From the NCBI RefSeq assembly GCF_000786215.1, contig NZ_JROG01000001.1, forward strand, positions 62,001 to 126,000: a stretch of 64,000 nucleotides of DNA, given 5' to 3'. The stretch is from Sphingomonas sp. 35-24ZXX (GTDB taxonomy: Bacteria > Pseudomonadota > Alphaproteobacteria > Sphingomonadales > Sphingomonadaceae). A model generated the notes under the pieces. The model was not told the origin of the DNA, ran no database searches, and saw nothing but the letters and a program-made list of their open reading frames with translations. Made by a program: the position numbers and the translations under genes. This document shows, piece by piece, positions 25,661-33,924 of the stretch (the stretch's first letter is position 1; each line of letters starts with the position of its first letter).

Positions 25661-26406
25661 TCGGGCGGCTCGACGGCAAGACGGCGCTGGTCACCGGCGG
25701 CTCGAGTGGGCTGGGCCAGCATTTCGCCAAAGTCCTGGCTGGTGCCGGGGCGCGGGTGATCATCGCGGCGCGGCGCGCGCAGAACCTGGCGCAAACGGCG
25801 GCGGCCATCGAAGCGCAGGGCGGCACCTGCACGACGGTCACCCTCGACCTGACCGACAGCGAAAGCATCGCCGCGCTGGCGCCGATGCTGGAGTCGGTCG
25901 ATATCCTCGTCAACAATGCGGGCATTGCGCACGAGGCGCCGTTCCTCGATCATGGCGAGGCCGATTGGGACGCTGTGATGGGCACCAATATCAAAGGCCT
26001 GTTCCTGTTGAGCCAGAAGACCGCCACAGCCATGAAGGCCCGCGGACGAGGAGGCTCGATCATCAACATCGCTTCGATCCTCGGGCTGAGACAGGCCGGC
26101 GGCGTGGCGGCCTATGCCGTTTCAAAATCGGCTGTCATCCAATTGACCAAGGTCGCCGCGCTTGAACTGGCGCGCTTCGGCGTCCGGGTTAACGCGTTGG
26201 CGCCGGGTTACTTCGAGACGGAGATCAACGCCGGCTTCTGGCAGTCCGACGCCGGAAAAGCGATGCTCCGCCGCATCCCCCAGCGCCGTCTCGGCCAGCT
26301 CGACGAACTGAACGGGCCGCTGCTTCTGCTGGCCTCGGATGCCTCATCCTACATGACTGGGTCGGTCATCGAAGTCGATGGAGGCCATCTGGTCAGCAGC
26401 CTGTGA
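25657..26406 (+). CDS. short-chain dehydrogenase/reductase
   Basis: 249-residue classical SDR: TGGSSGLG near residue 13, NNAG near 88, catalytic Ser in NIASILG 13 positions before Tyr in YAVSK, and MTGSVIEVDGG at the end. The GTG start at 25657 overlaps the TGA of the preceding SDR by 4 bases. All catalytic residues are present, unlike the upstream paralogue. Next to the ACAD/kinase pair it could act as a 3- or 4-hydroxyacyl-CoA dehydrogenase. Confidence 0.87.
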   Translation: MIGRLDGKTALVTGGSSGLGQHFAKVLAGAGARVIIAARRAQNLAQTAAAIEAQGGTCTTVTLDLTDSESIAALAPMLESVDILVNNAGIAHEAPFLDHGEADWDAVMGTNIKGLFLLSQKTATAMKARGRGGSIINIASILGLRQAGGVAAYAVSKSAVIQLTKVAALELARFGVRVNALAPGYFETEINAGFWQSDAGKAMLRRIPQRRLGQLDELNGPLLLLASDASSYMTGSVIEVDGGHLVSSL

Positions 26407-26440
26407 CCGGCACGATGTCAGATCATGAGGAAAGTCCGCG

Positions 26441-27622
26441 ATGAATGCAGATGTCAGCGCCCGGGCGCAGGAGATCGCCACAAGGGTCGAGCTGTTCGTG
26501 CGCCAAGAGGTCATCCCGTATGAACAGGACCCGCGTCTTGTCGTGCAGGGACACGGCCCCAGCGAAGATCTGGTTGCAGAGCTGCGCGCGAAGGCGCGGG
26601 CCGCGGGGGTGCTTACCCCGCACATCCTGCCCGACGGATCGCATCTGACCCAGCGCGAGACGGCTGCTGTGCTCATCCCGTCTGGCCTGTCGCCCCTCGG
26701 GCCGATCGCCTGCAACACCGCCGCGCCCGATGAGGGCAACATGTATCTGCTCGGCCGCGTCGCCAGTCCCGAGCAGAAAAAGCGCTTTCTGGCTCCGCTG
26801 GTGGCCGGCGAGGCCCGATCGGCGTTTTTCATGACCGAGCCTGCCGCCGATGGCGGGGCTGGTTCCGACCCCTCGATGATGCAGACCACGTGCCATCAGG
26901 ATGGCAATCACTGGGTCATCAACGGCCGCAAGGCATTCATCACGGGCGCGCAAGGGGCACGGGTCGGCATCGTCATGGCCAGGTCCGACGATGGTGCCTG
27001 CCTGTTCCTGGTCGATCTACCCGATCCGGCAATCCGCATCGAGCGGGTGCTCGATACGATCGACAGCTCGATGCCCGGCGGTCATGCCGTGGTCCGCATC
27101 GATGGCCTGCGCGTCCCGGCCGGGCAGATGCTCGGCCATTCGGGTGAGGGCTTCAAATATGCCCAGATCCGCCTCGCCCCTGCGCGCCTGTCGCACTGCA
27201 TGCGCTGGCTTGGCGGTTGCATCCGTGCCCAGGAGATCGCCACGGCCTATGCCTGCACGCGGCAGGCCTTCGGCAAGTCCTTGATCGATCACGAGGGCGT
27301 CGGCTTCATGCTCGCGGAGAACCGTATCGCCTTGCGCCAGTGTGCGCTGATGATCGACTGGACCGCCTCGGTGCTGGACGCCGGCCACGCGGGGACGGAG
27401 GAAAGCTCCATGGCCAAGGTGGCGGTCAGCGAACAACTGATGAAGGTCGCCGACAATTGCGTCCAGGTGATGGGCGGCACGGGCGTGACCGGTGACACCA
27501 TCGTCGAACAGATCTTCCGCGAAGTGCGGGCCTTCCGCATTTATGACGGACCGACCGAGGTCCACAAGTGGAGCCTCGCGAAGAAGATCAAGCGCGAGTT
27601 TGCACAGGGGCGGCCGGCATGA
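26441..27622 (+). CDS. acyl-CoA dehydrogenase (ACAD10/11- or LvaC-like context)
   Basis: 393-residue FAD enzyme. FMTEPAADGGAGSDPSMMQT is the flavin/substrate loop near residue 130, RQAFGKSLIDH near 275, QVMGGTGVTGD near 345, and the catalytic Glu region YDGPTEVHKWSLAKKI at the end. It overlaps the APH-type kinase by ATGA. In Pseudomonas levulinate catabolism and in animal ACAD10/11, an APH-fold kinase phosphorylates a 4-hydroxyacyl-CoA and an ACAD protein removes the phosphate. The same pairing here suggests a similar step. Confidence 0.9.
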   Translation: MNADVSARAQEIATRVELFVRQEVIPYEQDPRLVVQGHGPSEDLVAELRAKARAAGVLTPHILPDGSHLTQRETAAVLIPSGLSPLGPIACNTAAPDEGNMYLLGRVASPEQKKRFLAPLVAGEARSAFFMTEPAADGGAGSDPSMMQTTCHQDGNHWVINGRKAFITGAQGARVGIVMARSDDGACLFLVDLPDPAIRIERVLDTIDSSMPGGHAVVRIDGLRVPAGQMLGHSGEGFKYAQIRLAPARLSHCMRWLGGCIRAQEIATAYACTRQAFGKSLIDHEGVGFMLAENRIALRQCALMIDWTASVLDAGHAGTEESSMAKVAVSEQLMKVADNCVQVMGGTGVTGDTIVEQIFREVRAFRIYDGPTEVHKWSLAKKIKREFAQGRPA

Positions 27623-28686
27623 CCGAGGCCGCAGCCAATATCGGCACCACTCAGGTACGCGACGGCTTTGCCTTCGACGAGGCTGCGCTGGCCCGCTGGA
27701 TGCAAGCCAATGTGGACGGCTTTGCCGGGCCGCTGACGGTCCGGCAGTTCAAGGGCGGTCAATCCAATCCCACCTACCGGGTCGATACCCCGGAGCGTGC
27801 CTACGTCCTGCGCCGCAAGCCACCGGGCCCGCTGCTCAAGGGTGCGCACGCCATAGACCGCGAGGCGCGGGTGCTACAGGCGCTCGAAAGCGCGGGCTTT
27901 CCGGTCGCTCACGTGCATGGACTGTGTACCGACGATGCGGTGATCGGCAGCTGGTTCTACGTGATGGACATGGTCGAGGGACGGATATTCTGGGATGCGA
28001 CGGTCAGCGACGTCGCCCCGGACGAACGGGCCGCGATCTTCGATGCCATGAACGCGACCCTCGCCCATTTGCACCAGGTCGACTACGCGGCCGTCGGGCT
28101 CGGCGATTATGGCCGCCCGGGAAGTTACTTCGAGCGGCAAATCCGCCGCTGGTCGCAACAGTACCTCGAGGACGTGGACGCCGGGCGGGACGCGAACATG
28201 GACCGGGTGATCGACTGGCTTCAGGCGAACATTCCCGCCGAAGATGACGCCACCAGCATCATCCACGGCGATTTCCGCATCGACAACATGATCTTTCACC
28301 CCACCGAGCCCCGCGTGCTCGCGGTGCTGGACTGGGAGCTGTCGACGCTGGGCCACCCCGGTGCCGATTTTGCCTACAATGCCATGATGTACCACATGCC
28401 GCCGCACATCGTCGCCGGGCTTGCCGGCGCCGATATCGCCGCGCTCGGCATCCCGCCGGAGCAGGATTACCTGGCCACCTATTGCACTCGCACCGGCCGC
28501 GCGTCGATGCCGCACTACGGCTACTACATGGCGTTCAATTTCTTTCGGCTTGCGGCGATCTTCCACGGGATCAAGGGCCGAGTGTTGCGCGGCACCGCCT
28601 CCAGCGCGCAGGCGCATGAGCGTGTGCGTGTGCTGCCCGAACTCACCGCTCTCGCCTGGCAGCAGGCCGAGCGGGCCATGGGCTGA
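27619..28686 (+). CDS. APH-fold phosphotransferase (putative hydroxyacyl-CoA kinase)
   Basis: 355-residue protein of the aminoglycoside-phosphotransferase/choline-kinase fold. FKGGQSNPTYRV is the glycine loop, VLRRKPPG the ATP-binding Lys strand, IIHGDFRIDNMIF (about residue 214) the catalytic loop with Asp and Asn, and VLDWELSTLG the Mg-binding Asp. The ATG overlaps the ACAD stop (ATGA). The pairing matches the LvaA/ACAD11 kinase type, so drug resistance is unlikely. Last gene of the cluster before insertion sequences begin. Confidence 0.87.
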   Translation: MTEAAANIGTTQVRDGFAFDEAALARWMQANVDGFAGPLTVRQFKGGQSNPTYRVDTPERAYVLRRKPPGPLLKGAHAIDREARVLQALESAGFPVAHVHGLCTDDAVIGSWFYVMDMVEGRIFWDATVSDVAPDERAAIFDAMNATLAHLHQVDYAAVGLGDYGRPGSYFERQIRRWSQQYLEDVDAGRDANMDRVIDWLQANIPAEDDATSIIHGDFRIDNMIFHPTEPRVLAVLDWELSTLGHPGADFAYNAMMYHMPPHIVAGLAGADIAALGIPPEQDYLATYCTRTGRASMPHYGYYMAFNFFRLAAIFHGIKGRVLRGTASSAQAHERVRVLPELTALAWQQAERAMG

Positions 28687-28773
28687 GTTTGCTGTGCGAA
28701 CGCGACCCGTTCCCCGCACGCTCCTACGGTTTGATGTAGAGGCTGTCCCCCTCGAACGAGCAGACGACTGAGG

Positions 28774-28965
28774 ATGAGCCGTTTCACAGAGAAACAGATC
28801 ATCAGGATGATCAAGGAGCAGAAAGGCGCACTGTCGACGGCCGAGGCTTACCGCAAGCACGTACTGAACCCGACGACGCTCTACGAGCTGTGTGCCAAGT
28901 GCGGCGGCTTTGAGGTGTCCAATGTCTGGCGCCTGAAATTGCTGGAGCAAGAAAACAGCAAGTGA
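28774..28965 (+). pseudogene. IS3-family transposase OrfA, truncated
   Basis: 63 residues resembling the N-terminal HTH part of IS3-family OrfA (MSRFTEKQIIRMIKEQKG, then KHVLNPTTLYELCAKCGG and RLKLLEQEN). The family resemblance stops after EQENSK, where the IS110-type element begins, so the insertion cut this gene. A possible left end of the IS3 copy (TGTAGAGGCTGTCCCC) lies near 28734. Confidence 0.75.
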
Positions 28966-28974
28966 CGTGATGGC

Positions 28975-28989
28975 GTGGACGAGTCCTGC
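28975..28989 (+). repeat. IS110/IS1111 left subterminal inverted repeat
   Basis: GTGGACGAGTCCTGC, 13/15 identical to the complement of 30315-30329. It lies 12 bases inside the left break of the IS3 frame. Confidence 0.6.
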
Positions 28990-29045
28990 ACGAGCTTAGC
29001 TGTGCAATGATGGGCCGTTGTAGGTCCACGTCTAGGAGTCGGCAA

Positions 29046-30065
29046 ATGAAGCAGGAGATTGTTACCGTCGGTTTGGATCTGGCGAAGAGTGTTTTTCAAG
29101 TTCACGCGATCGGGAGCGATGGCGCCGTTCTCATCCGGCGCAAGCGTCGGCGCACAGAGGTAATCGGCTTCTTCACCGATCTGCCAAGCTGCCTTGTTGG
29201 TATGGAAGCATGTGCATCGGCCCATCATTGGGCTCGCGAGCTGATCGCACTGGGCCACGAGGTCCGGCTGATGCCGCCCGCCTATGTAAAGCCCTATGTA
29301 AAGCGTGGGAAGACTGATGCAGCAGATGCCGAGGCGATCTGCGAGGCGGTGACGCGACCGACGATGCGGTTTGTTGCGGTGAAGACCGTCGAACAGCAGG
29401 CGGTATTGATGCTCCACAAGAGCCGCGACCTGATGGTGCGGCAGCGGACCATGCTCATCAATGCCTTGCGGGGCCACCTCGCTGAGTACGGTATCGTGAC
29501 GGGTATTGGTGCGGGTGGCGTAACCGCGATGCTGAAGGCGCTGCATGAGCGACAAGAAGAGCTGCCTGCCCATGCTCGTTCTGCGTTGCACGGGCTCGCT
29601 GCTCAGCTGAGAGCGCTCACCAGCGAGATCGATAGACTGGAAGCGCAAATCCTCGCGTGGCACCGCGCCGACGAGACGAGCAGGCGGCTCGCCACGATCC
29701 CGGGCATCGGCCCGATCACCGCGTCAGCTATATCGGCCGCTGTGCCAGATGCGTCTCTGTTCCGATCCGGACGCCAGTTCGCAGCATGGCTAGGGCTCAC
29801 GCCCCGAGCGAATAGCTCTGGCGGCAAGGAACGGCTGGGCGGAATCACCAAGCAGGGCGACGGCTACTTACGACGGCTGCTTGTGGTCGGCGCGACAGCG
29901 GTGATGCGTATGACGCGCAAAAACGCTGATCGGCAGCCTTGGATGGCGCAGCTCCTGGAGCGCAAGCCTGCGAAGATCGCGACAGTCGCGCTCGCCAACA
30001 AAACAGCGCGCATCGCTTGGGCGGTCATGTCGCGCAAAGAAGTCTACGCGGCCGCAACCGCGTGA
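29046..30065 (+). CDS. IS110-family transposase (DEDD recombinase)
   Basis: 339-residue transposase. The N-terminal RuvC-like catalytic domain shows Asp in VGLDLAKS, Glu in VGMEACAS and two Asp in KTDAADAEAI, the DEDD set. The C-terminal Tnp20 domain has IPGIGPITASAI and the serine-containing SSGGKERLGGITKQGDGYLR. ATG 29046 is the family start (MKQEIVTVGLDLAK) with TAGGAG upstream. Appears intact and may be active. Confidence 0.93.
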   Translation: MKQEIVTVGLDLAKSVFQVHAIGSDGAVLIRRKRRRTEVIGFFTDLPSCLVGMEACASAHHWARELIALGHEVRLMPPAYVKPYVKRGKTDAADAEAICEAVTRPTMRFVAVKTVEQQAVLMLHKSRDLMVRQRTMLINALRGHLAEYGIVTGIGAGGVTAMLKALHERQEELPAHARSALHGLAAQLRALTSEIDRLEAQILAWHRADETSRRLATIPGIGPITASAISAAVPDASLFRSGRQFAAWLGLTPRANSSGGKERLGGITKQGDGYLRRLLVVGATAVMRMTRKNADRQPWMAQLLERKPAKIATVALANKTARIAWAVMSRKEVYAAATA

Positions 30066-30336
30066 CCGTCATCCGCGCTGCCGTGTTACGCACGGGAGCA
30101 GGATGGCGCAGGAGTCGCTGAGTAGTGATGACAAACCGGTCAGACCGGGGGTCGGCAAAACCCAGGGGGTCACAGCGCTTCGAGCGCGATGACGTGATTA
30201 GGGAGCCAACCTGCGGACTTCATCAGGGCCAGCAGCCATGCGGTGCTGCACGAACAGGCCGAACACATGGATGCACCCGACCGGTGCTCATCGCTAAACA
30301 AAAGCTCTTGCGCCGCAGGGGTCGTCCACACATGGA
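30066..30336 (+). ncRNA. candidate bridge RNA region of the IS110/IS1111 element
   Basis: The 270 bases between the transposase stop and the right end are non-coding and contain short hairpins: CCGGT-CAG-ACCGG (30136-30148), GCGCT-TCG-AGCGC (30175-30187) and GCAGC...GCTGC (30232-30249). IS110-family recombinases use an element-encoded bridge RNA, which in IS1111-type members lies on the right side. Position and structure fit, but no loop-to-DNA match was worked out. Confidence 0.4.
30315..30329 (-). repeat. IS110/IS1111 right subterminal inverted repeat
   Basis: Read on the minus strand: GTGGACGACCCCTGC, the partner of 28975-28989 (two mismatches). Confidence 0.6.
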
Positions 30337-30648
30337 TTCTGACACGAAGTAGCGCTTCTCGTCGGTAAACCGCACCGCCAGTTCGCGCGGGCTGAGATCG
30401 GTCGCGTCAGCTTCCAGCGCCATTTCGATGATCTGGTCCTGGATGTCGTCACCGAGGCGGTTCCACTCCCGGCTCGGCGCCGATGGCCGATCCTCCAAGG
30501 CTTCCGGCCCGCCTTCGAGGTAGCGATCATACCAGCGGTAGAACGTTCGGCGGGCAATGCCGAGCTGGTCCAGCGTGCGCTTGGCAGGCAGGTGCGACTG
30601 CTCGACGACCCGGATGATCTCGAGCTTCTCGGAGGCGGGATATCTCAT
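30337..30648 (-). pseudogene. IS3-family transposase OrfB, 5' fragment
   Basis: N-terminal HTH and start of the catalytic ORF of an IS3-type element (MRYPASEKLEIIRVVEQS, RRTFYRWYDRYLEGGPEAL, RFTDEKRYFVSE). The frame breaks after YFVSE at the right end of the IS110-type element, before the DDE residues. The ATG at 30648 overlaps the OrfA stop. Confidence 0.8.
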
Positions 30649-31031
30649 GCGTCGTCTCCCCCATCCGCGATCATGCTTTTTTTCAGCAAGCGGTTTTCGA
30701 GCGTCAGGTCGACAACGCATTCCTTCAGGGCACGGGCTTCGCGGCGCAGATCCTGCACCTCGCCGGTGGTCGCGGCACGGGCAGTGTCGCCCGCCAAGCG
30801 GCGCTTGCCCGCTTCCATAAACTCCTTCGACCAAGTGTAGTATAGGCTCTGGGCGATGCCCTCCTTGCGGCACAGCTCGGCGATGCTGTCATCGCCGCGT
30901 AGGCCTTCCAGCACGACGCGGATCTTGTCCTCGGCCGAAAAATGGCGCCGCGTCTGCCGCCGGATGTCCTTCACCACCTGCTCAGCAGGGGCCTTCGCCG
31001 ACGATTTTGCATTGGAGGATCTGGGCATCAT
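30645..31031 (-). CDS. IS3-family transposase OrfA
   Basis: 128-residue OrfA: HTH region (RRHFSAEDKIRVVLEGLRG, ELCRKEGIAQSLYYTWSKEF) and a C-terminal leucine-zipper-like helix (LKECVVDLTLENRLLKKSM) used for OrfA/OrfAB pairing. Complete, but its OrfB partner is truncated by the IS110-type insertion, so this copy cannot transpose alone. Confidence 0.88.
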   Translation of the reverse strand: MMPRSSNAKSSAKAPAEQVVKDIRRQTRRHFSAEDKIRVVLEGLRGDDSIAELCRKEGIAQSLYYTWSKEFMEAGKRRLAGDTARAATTGEVQDLRREARALKECVVDLTLENRLLKKSMIADGGDDA

Positions 31032-31151
31032 CTTCGTTCCTTCGTCACTACGACGAAGCCCAGATCCTCCTTAAATCACAACCGCAAATCTGTGCCATGG
31101 GCGCTGACGGCGGACAAGCTTGGGTTTGTAAAGTGCACAATCGCCAAAGCG

Positions 31152-32246
31152 TTACGGCACTACAAGCACCCGGGCATCCCTAGAAACCGTGCTTGACCTG
31201 AATTCTCTTTTCTCGCCGGGCTTAATAACCCTTTCACCGAACCCAACGTTTTGCCAGCCAATAAGTGGATTTCTGGTCTGTTCCTGCACTTTGATCGGCC
31301 GCTTACAGACGTTCTGATAAGCGACATGGATCACTGAGCCCGCGTCTTCATGTTGGATGTCTTTTAGAGTATTGCCTTCGTAAATCTCGACCATCTGAGT
31401 TAAATTATCTATTGAATTAGATTGCTCGATACAACGCTGCTCTGGGGTGTTTGGCAGCTCCTTCACGTAATAAATGGACATTATGGCGAGCTCTTTCTTT
31501 CTTTTTGCCTCCCTTGCGTCAACCCAAGCTTGATACTGCTTTCGCGTTCGAGGTTGCCTGCACAAGCCTTCATCATGGAAAATGATGCATTCAAGCTGAC
31601 CATTGGAATTAAATCGGCCTATCATCCAACCTGACTTGCCGCCACTATATGTATACCCAATCTTTTCATCTCTGTTCACACTGTTCGAGGTTCGATCAAG
31701 ATATACCGGCACTGTGGAATCCAGCGTATTCCACCCCCAATGAAGCGCATCCTCCCTTAAAACGTCAGCTAAGAGCGTAAGGACTTTTTGCTGCTCAGGA
31801 TCGGAGGAAGCCTGTATCGTATTTTTGGTGATGGAGGCCGACGTCAGAGTTCCTTCAATTGAACCGCAACCCTGCATTTGTATCCGACCAGTCAATCTAC
31901 CATTGATGATTTGGACGTCGATCGGAATCATCCCATAGTTATATGGCTGCTTTACCCAGCGAATAGGAATAAGACGAAAGTTATCATCGTATAGATGTTG
32001 CACTTGAAACTCAAATTCACCCAGAGGAATACGACCTCCTCCGAAAATAAATTTTCCCGGCAATCCGTATCCAATGCCGGTAGCATCGATCTCGAAAGGG
32101 GTTAATCCTTGGGAACATTGGTATGTTCCTTGGTATATGTTGCTGCCTTGAAGCGGAAACCCTTTGGCAATAGCTATATTTGAATAAAAAAGAGCTAAAG
32201 ACATGCTTGCAGTAGTGATCATAATTCGCTTTATTGGCATAGCCAT
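31152..32246 (-). CDS. exported protein of unknown function
   Basis: 364 residues with a clear Sec signal peptide (positively charged MPIKR start, hydrophobic ASMSLALFYSNIAIA, cleavage after AIA near residue 27). Paired cysteines occur in the mature part (YQCSQG, MQGCGS, LECIIF, EGLCRQ, QRCIEQ, NVCKRP), consistent with a disulfide-bonded periplasmic protein. I recognise no family. The gene is more AT-rich than its neighbours and lies between IS remnants, so it was probably acquired. The end of the gene is about 120 bases from the IS3 OrfA start. Confidence 0.7.
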   Translation of the reverse strand: MAMPIKRIMITTASMSLALFYSNIAIAKGFPLQGSNIYQGTYQCSQGLTPFEIDATGIGYGLPGKFIFGGGRIPLGEFEFQVQHLYDDNFRLIPIRWVKQPYNYGMIPIDVQIINGRLTGRIQMQGCGSIEGTLTSASITKNTIQASSDPEQQKVLTLLADVLREDALHWGWNTLDSTVPVYLDRTSNSVNRDEKIGYTYSGGKSGWMIGRFNSNGQLECIIFHDEGLCRQPRTRKQYQAWVDAREAKRKKELAIMSIYYVKELPNTPEQRCIEQSNSIDNLTQMVEIYEGNTLKDIQHEDAGSVIHVAYQNVCKRPIKVQEQTRNPLIGWQNVGFGERVIKPGEKREFRSSTVSRDARVLVVP

Positions 32247-32385
32247 GCTCCTCTATCGTTTACGCAGCTGTTGAGGTCTGCATACAAGATCACTTGCACT
32301 CCAACAAGCTGGGCACCTCGCAAACCCTCGCCTTTGAGGCTACTGTCTGATTCAATGCCCCCGTAATAAGCGGAGGCAATGATGG

Positions 32386-32574
32386 TTGGTTACCTTGCTC
32401 TCCAAGCGGCAGGAGCAGATTACTCTCGCGTTTTGCTGGTCACACGTCCGTCGCAAGTTCTTCGATCTCGCCGACAAGTGGCCGGTTACCACTGAGGTGC
32501 TGCAGCGCTTTGCTGACATCTATGCCATCGAGAGCGAGGTTCGAGGCACCAAGCCGATCCCGCTACTCAGATGA
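32386..32574 (+). pseudogene. IS66 transposase (TnpC) fragment
   Basis: About 50 residues (AFCWSHVRRKFFDLADKWP, RFADIYAIESEVRG) match the region of IS66 TnpC just after the second catalytic Asp; the same region in the intact copy at 62297 reads CFAHARRKFFELADVEG. No start or end of the gene remains. Confidence 0.75.
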
Positions 32575-32926
32575 GCACTTGGACAAACCGACGCAGTTTA
32601 TTTTCGCAGCGCTTCACCGAGATGAAGTAGCTTTTGATCTCGTGGTGAAGGATGTTGCGGGCGCTGAGGTCTGTCTCCGACTCGAGACTAAGGCAGCTAA
32701 CATCGTGACCGCAACTTTTGCCCCTGACGCCGATGCCAAGGTAGTTTTAAGCAGTCTTGCAGCGGAAGACTTCACGTTCACAGCCTCGTCGGGCGAGACA
32801 TTCGCTTGGATGGCCGACCTTCGCGTGTCGATCGCACTACGCTTTGCTAACCGCATAGCGAACGATCTAGCCCGAATCGGTTTGGATGAGTTCGAATGGC
32901 AGCGGCGCTTCGCGCCAGTTACTTGA
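32510..32926 (+). CDS. hypothetical protein, probably 5'-truncated
   Basis: Open frame of 138 codons whose first ~20 overlap the IS66 fragment in another frame. From residue ~22 (DEHLDKPTQFIFAALHRDEV) to the end (GLDEFEWQRRFAPVT) composition looks protein-like, so a gene may have lost its 5' end to the IS66 event. No family recognised; no ribosome site at a fitting place. Confidence 0.3.
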   Translation: MLTSMPSRARFEAPSRSRYSDEHLDKPTQFIFAALHRDEVAFDLVVKDVAGAEVCLRLETKAANIVTATFAPDADAKVVLSSLAAEDFTFTASSGETFAWMADLRVSIALRFANRIANDLARIGLDEFEWQRRFAPVT

Positions 32927-33441
32927 TTGCGCGGCCAGGGGGTCAGGCCGAAGGTAGTAGCGTACAGGACATCGCGGGTGGTTGCAGGCGGAGATCGACG
33001 ATCAGGCGATGCCAGGGTAGTAAAAACGGCGACTCATATCCGTTATGGCTGTCCAGCGTGGGGCACCGACAGCGGAAGCGAACTGGGCGGAGCGTTTTGG
33101 TCAAAGTAGGTCGGCTATGCCAATCTATAGTGTGAGAGCTGTCGTTCTGCTGACGGCCCAACTCTGTCAATCGACGATGGCATCCGTGCAAGCTGGCGCG
33201 TCGGCTCTCGCCGAAAGCCGTCATTCAAGTGGCGAGCGCAGAACGACTGCTTCGTCCCAGATTCGGACTTTTCAGGGCAGTGCGGCGAGCCTCAATGAAC
33301 TGCGAGTATCGGTGGGGCCTATCAATGCGTTGGATGGCACGATTGTCACGCATTGCTTAGTACCCACTGAGCCAATCTCAAAAGCTAGGCAACCGAACCG
33401 CATATTCCGGCCCGGCTGCCCGAAACGCCGCTAAAACTGCC
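32927..33441. other. intergenic region, no gene seen
   Basis: About 515 bases. A 129-codon open frame (33045-33434) lacks a ribosome site and protein-like composition. The stretch looks like decayed sequence. Confidence 0.4.
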
Positions 33442-33888
33442 TCACTTTGCAGCAGTGGTTGCCTTCATGCGCCCACGACCGGCCTTAGGGCTGCGCCCAA
33501 GCCCAATCGTCTTGGCGAGTTCACGACGCCTTTCGGCATAGGCGGGCGCGACCATCGGGTAGTCGGCTGGCAAGCCCCACCGCTGGCGGTACTCAGCTGG
33601 TGTGAGATTGTAGTGAACTGACAGATGGCGCTTGAGCATCTTCATCTTCTTGCCGTCTTCCAGGCACACGAGATAGTCGTGCTTGACCGATGACCGGATC
33701 GATACTGCAGGCTCAGGACGCACTTCTTCCGGTTCCGGAGCTTCAGCCGTCGACAAGCCAGCCAGTGCCTTATGAACATTCGCGATCAGCGTAGCGATGT
33801 CCCCCAATGCGACACTGTTATTGCCAACATGCGCCGCCACGATATCTGCTGTAAGCGTAATCAGCTGCTCTTGCGAATGTTCTGTCAT
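33442..33888 (-). CDS. Ros/MucR-family transcriptional regulator
   Basis: 148-residue zinc-finger regulator typical of alphaproteobacteria. Core: VCLEDGKKMKMLKRHLSVHY, then LTPAEYRQRWGLPADYPMVA and a basic C-terminal tail. The first Cys-Cys pair of Ros is reduced to one Cys, as in many MucR proteins. ATG 33888 follows GAGG by 9 bases. On plasmids and islands such proteins silence AT-rich or horizontally acquired genes. Confidence 0.9.
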   Translation of the reverse strand: MTEHSQEQLITLTADIVAAHVGNNSVALGDIATLIANVHKALAGLSTAEAPEPEEVRPEPAVSIRSSVKHDYLVCLEDGKKMKMLKRHLSVHYNLTPAEYRQRWGLPADYPMVAPAYAERRRELAKTIGLGRSPKAGRGRMKATTAAK

Positions 33889-33924
33889 AGGTGCGTCCTC
33901 GATGATGTTCTTTAGCGTCAACAA

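Larger units (their letters stand above)
28963..30336 (+). mobile_element. IS110 family (IS1111-like) insertion sequence
   Basis: About 1.37 kb. The ends are placed where flanking IS3 reading frames break (about 28963 and 30336). Subterminal inverted repeats GTGGACGAGTCCTGC (28975-28989) and the complement of 30315-30329 match at 13 of 15 bases. The transposase gene leaves 83 bases on the left and about 270 on the right, the asymmetry of IS1111-type members. Ends are inferred, not defined by a target duplication. Confidence 0.7.

Noticed and set aside
27619-28686. Aminoglycoside resistance gene
   Set aside because: The APH fold is shared by metabolic kinases; overlap with an acyl-CoA dehydrogenase gene points to hydroxyacyl-CoA kinase function.
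33045-33434. 129-codon plus-strand frame in the MucR upstream region
   Set aside because: No ribosome site, mixed composition, no family resemblance.
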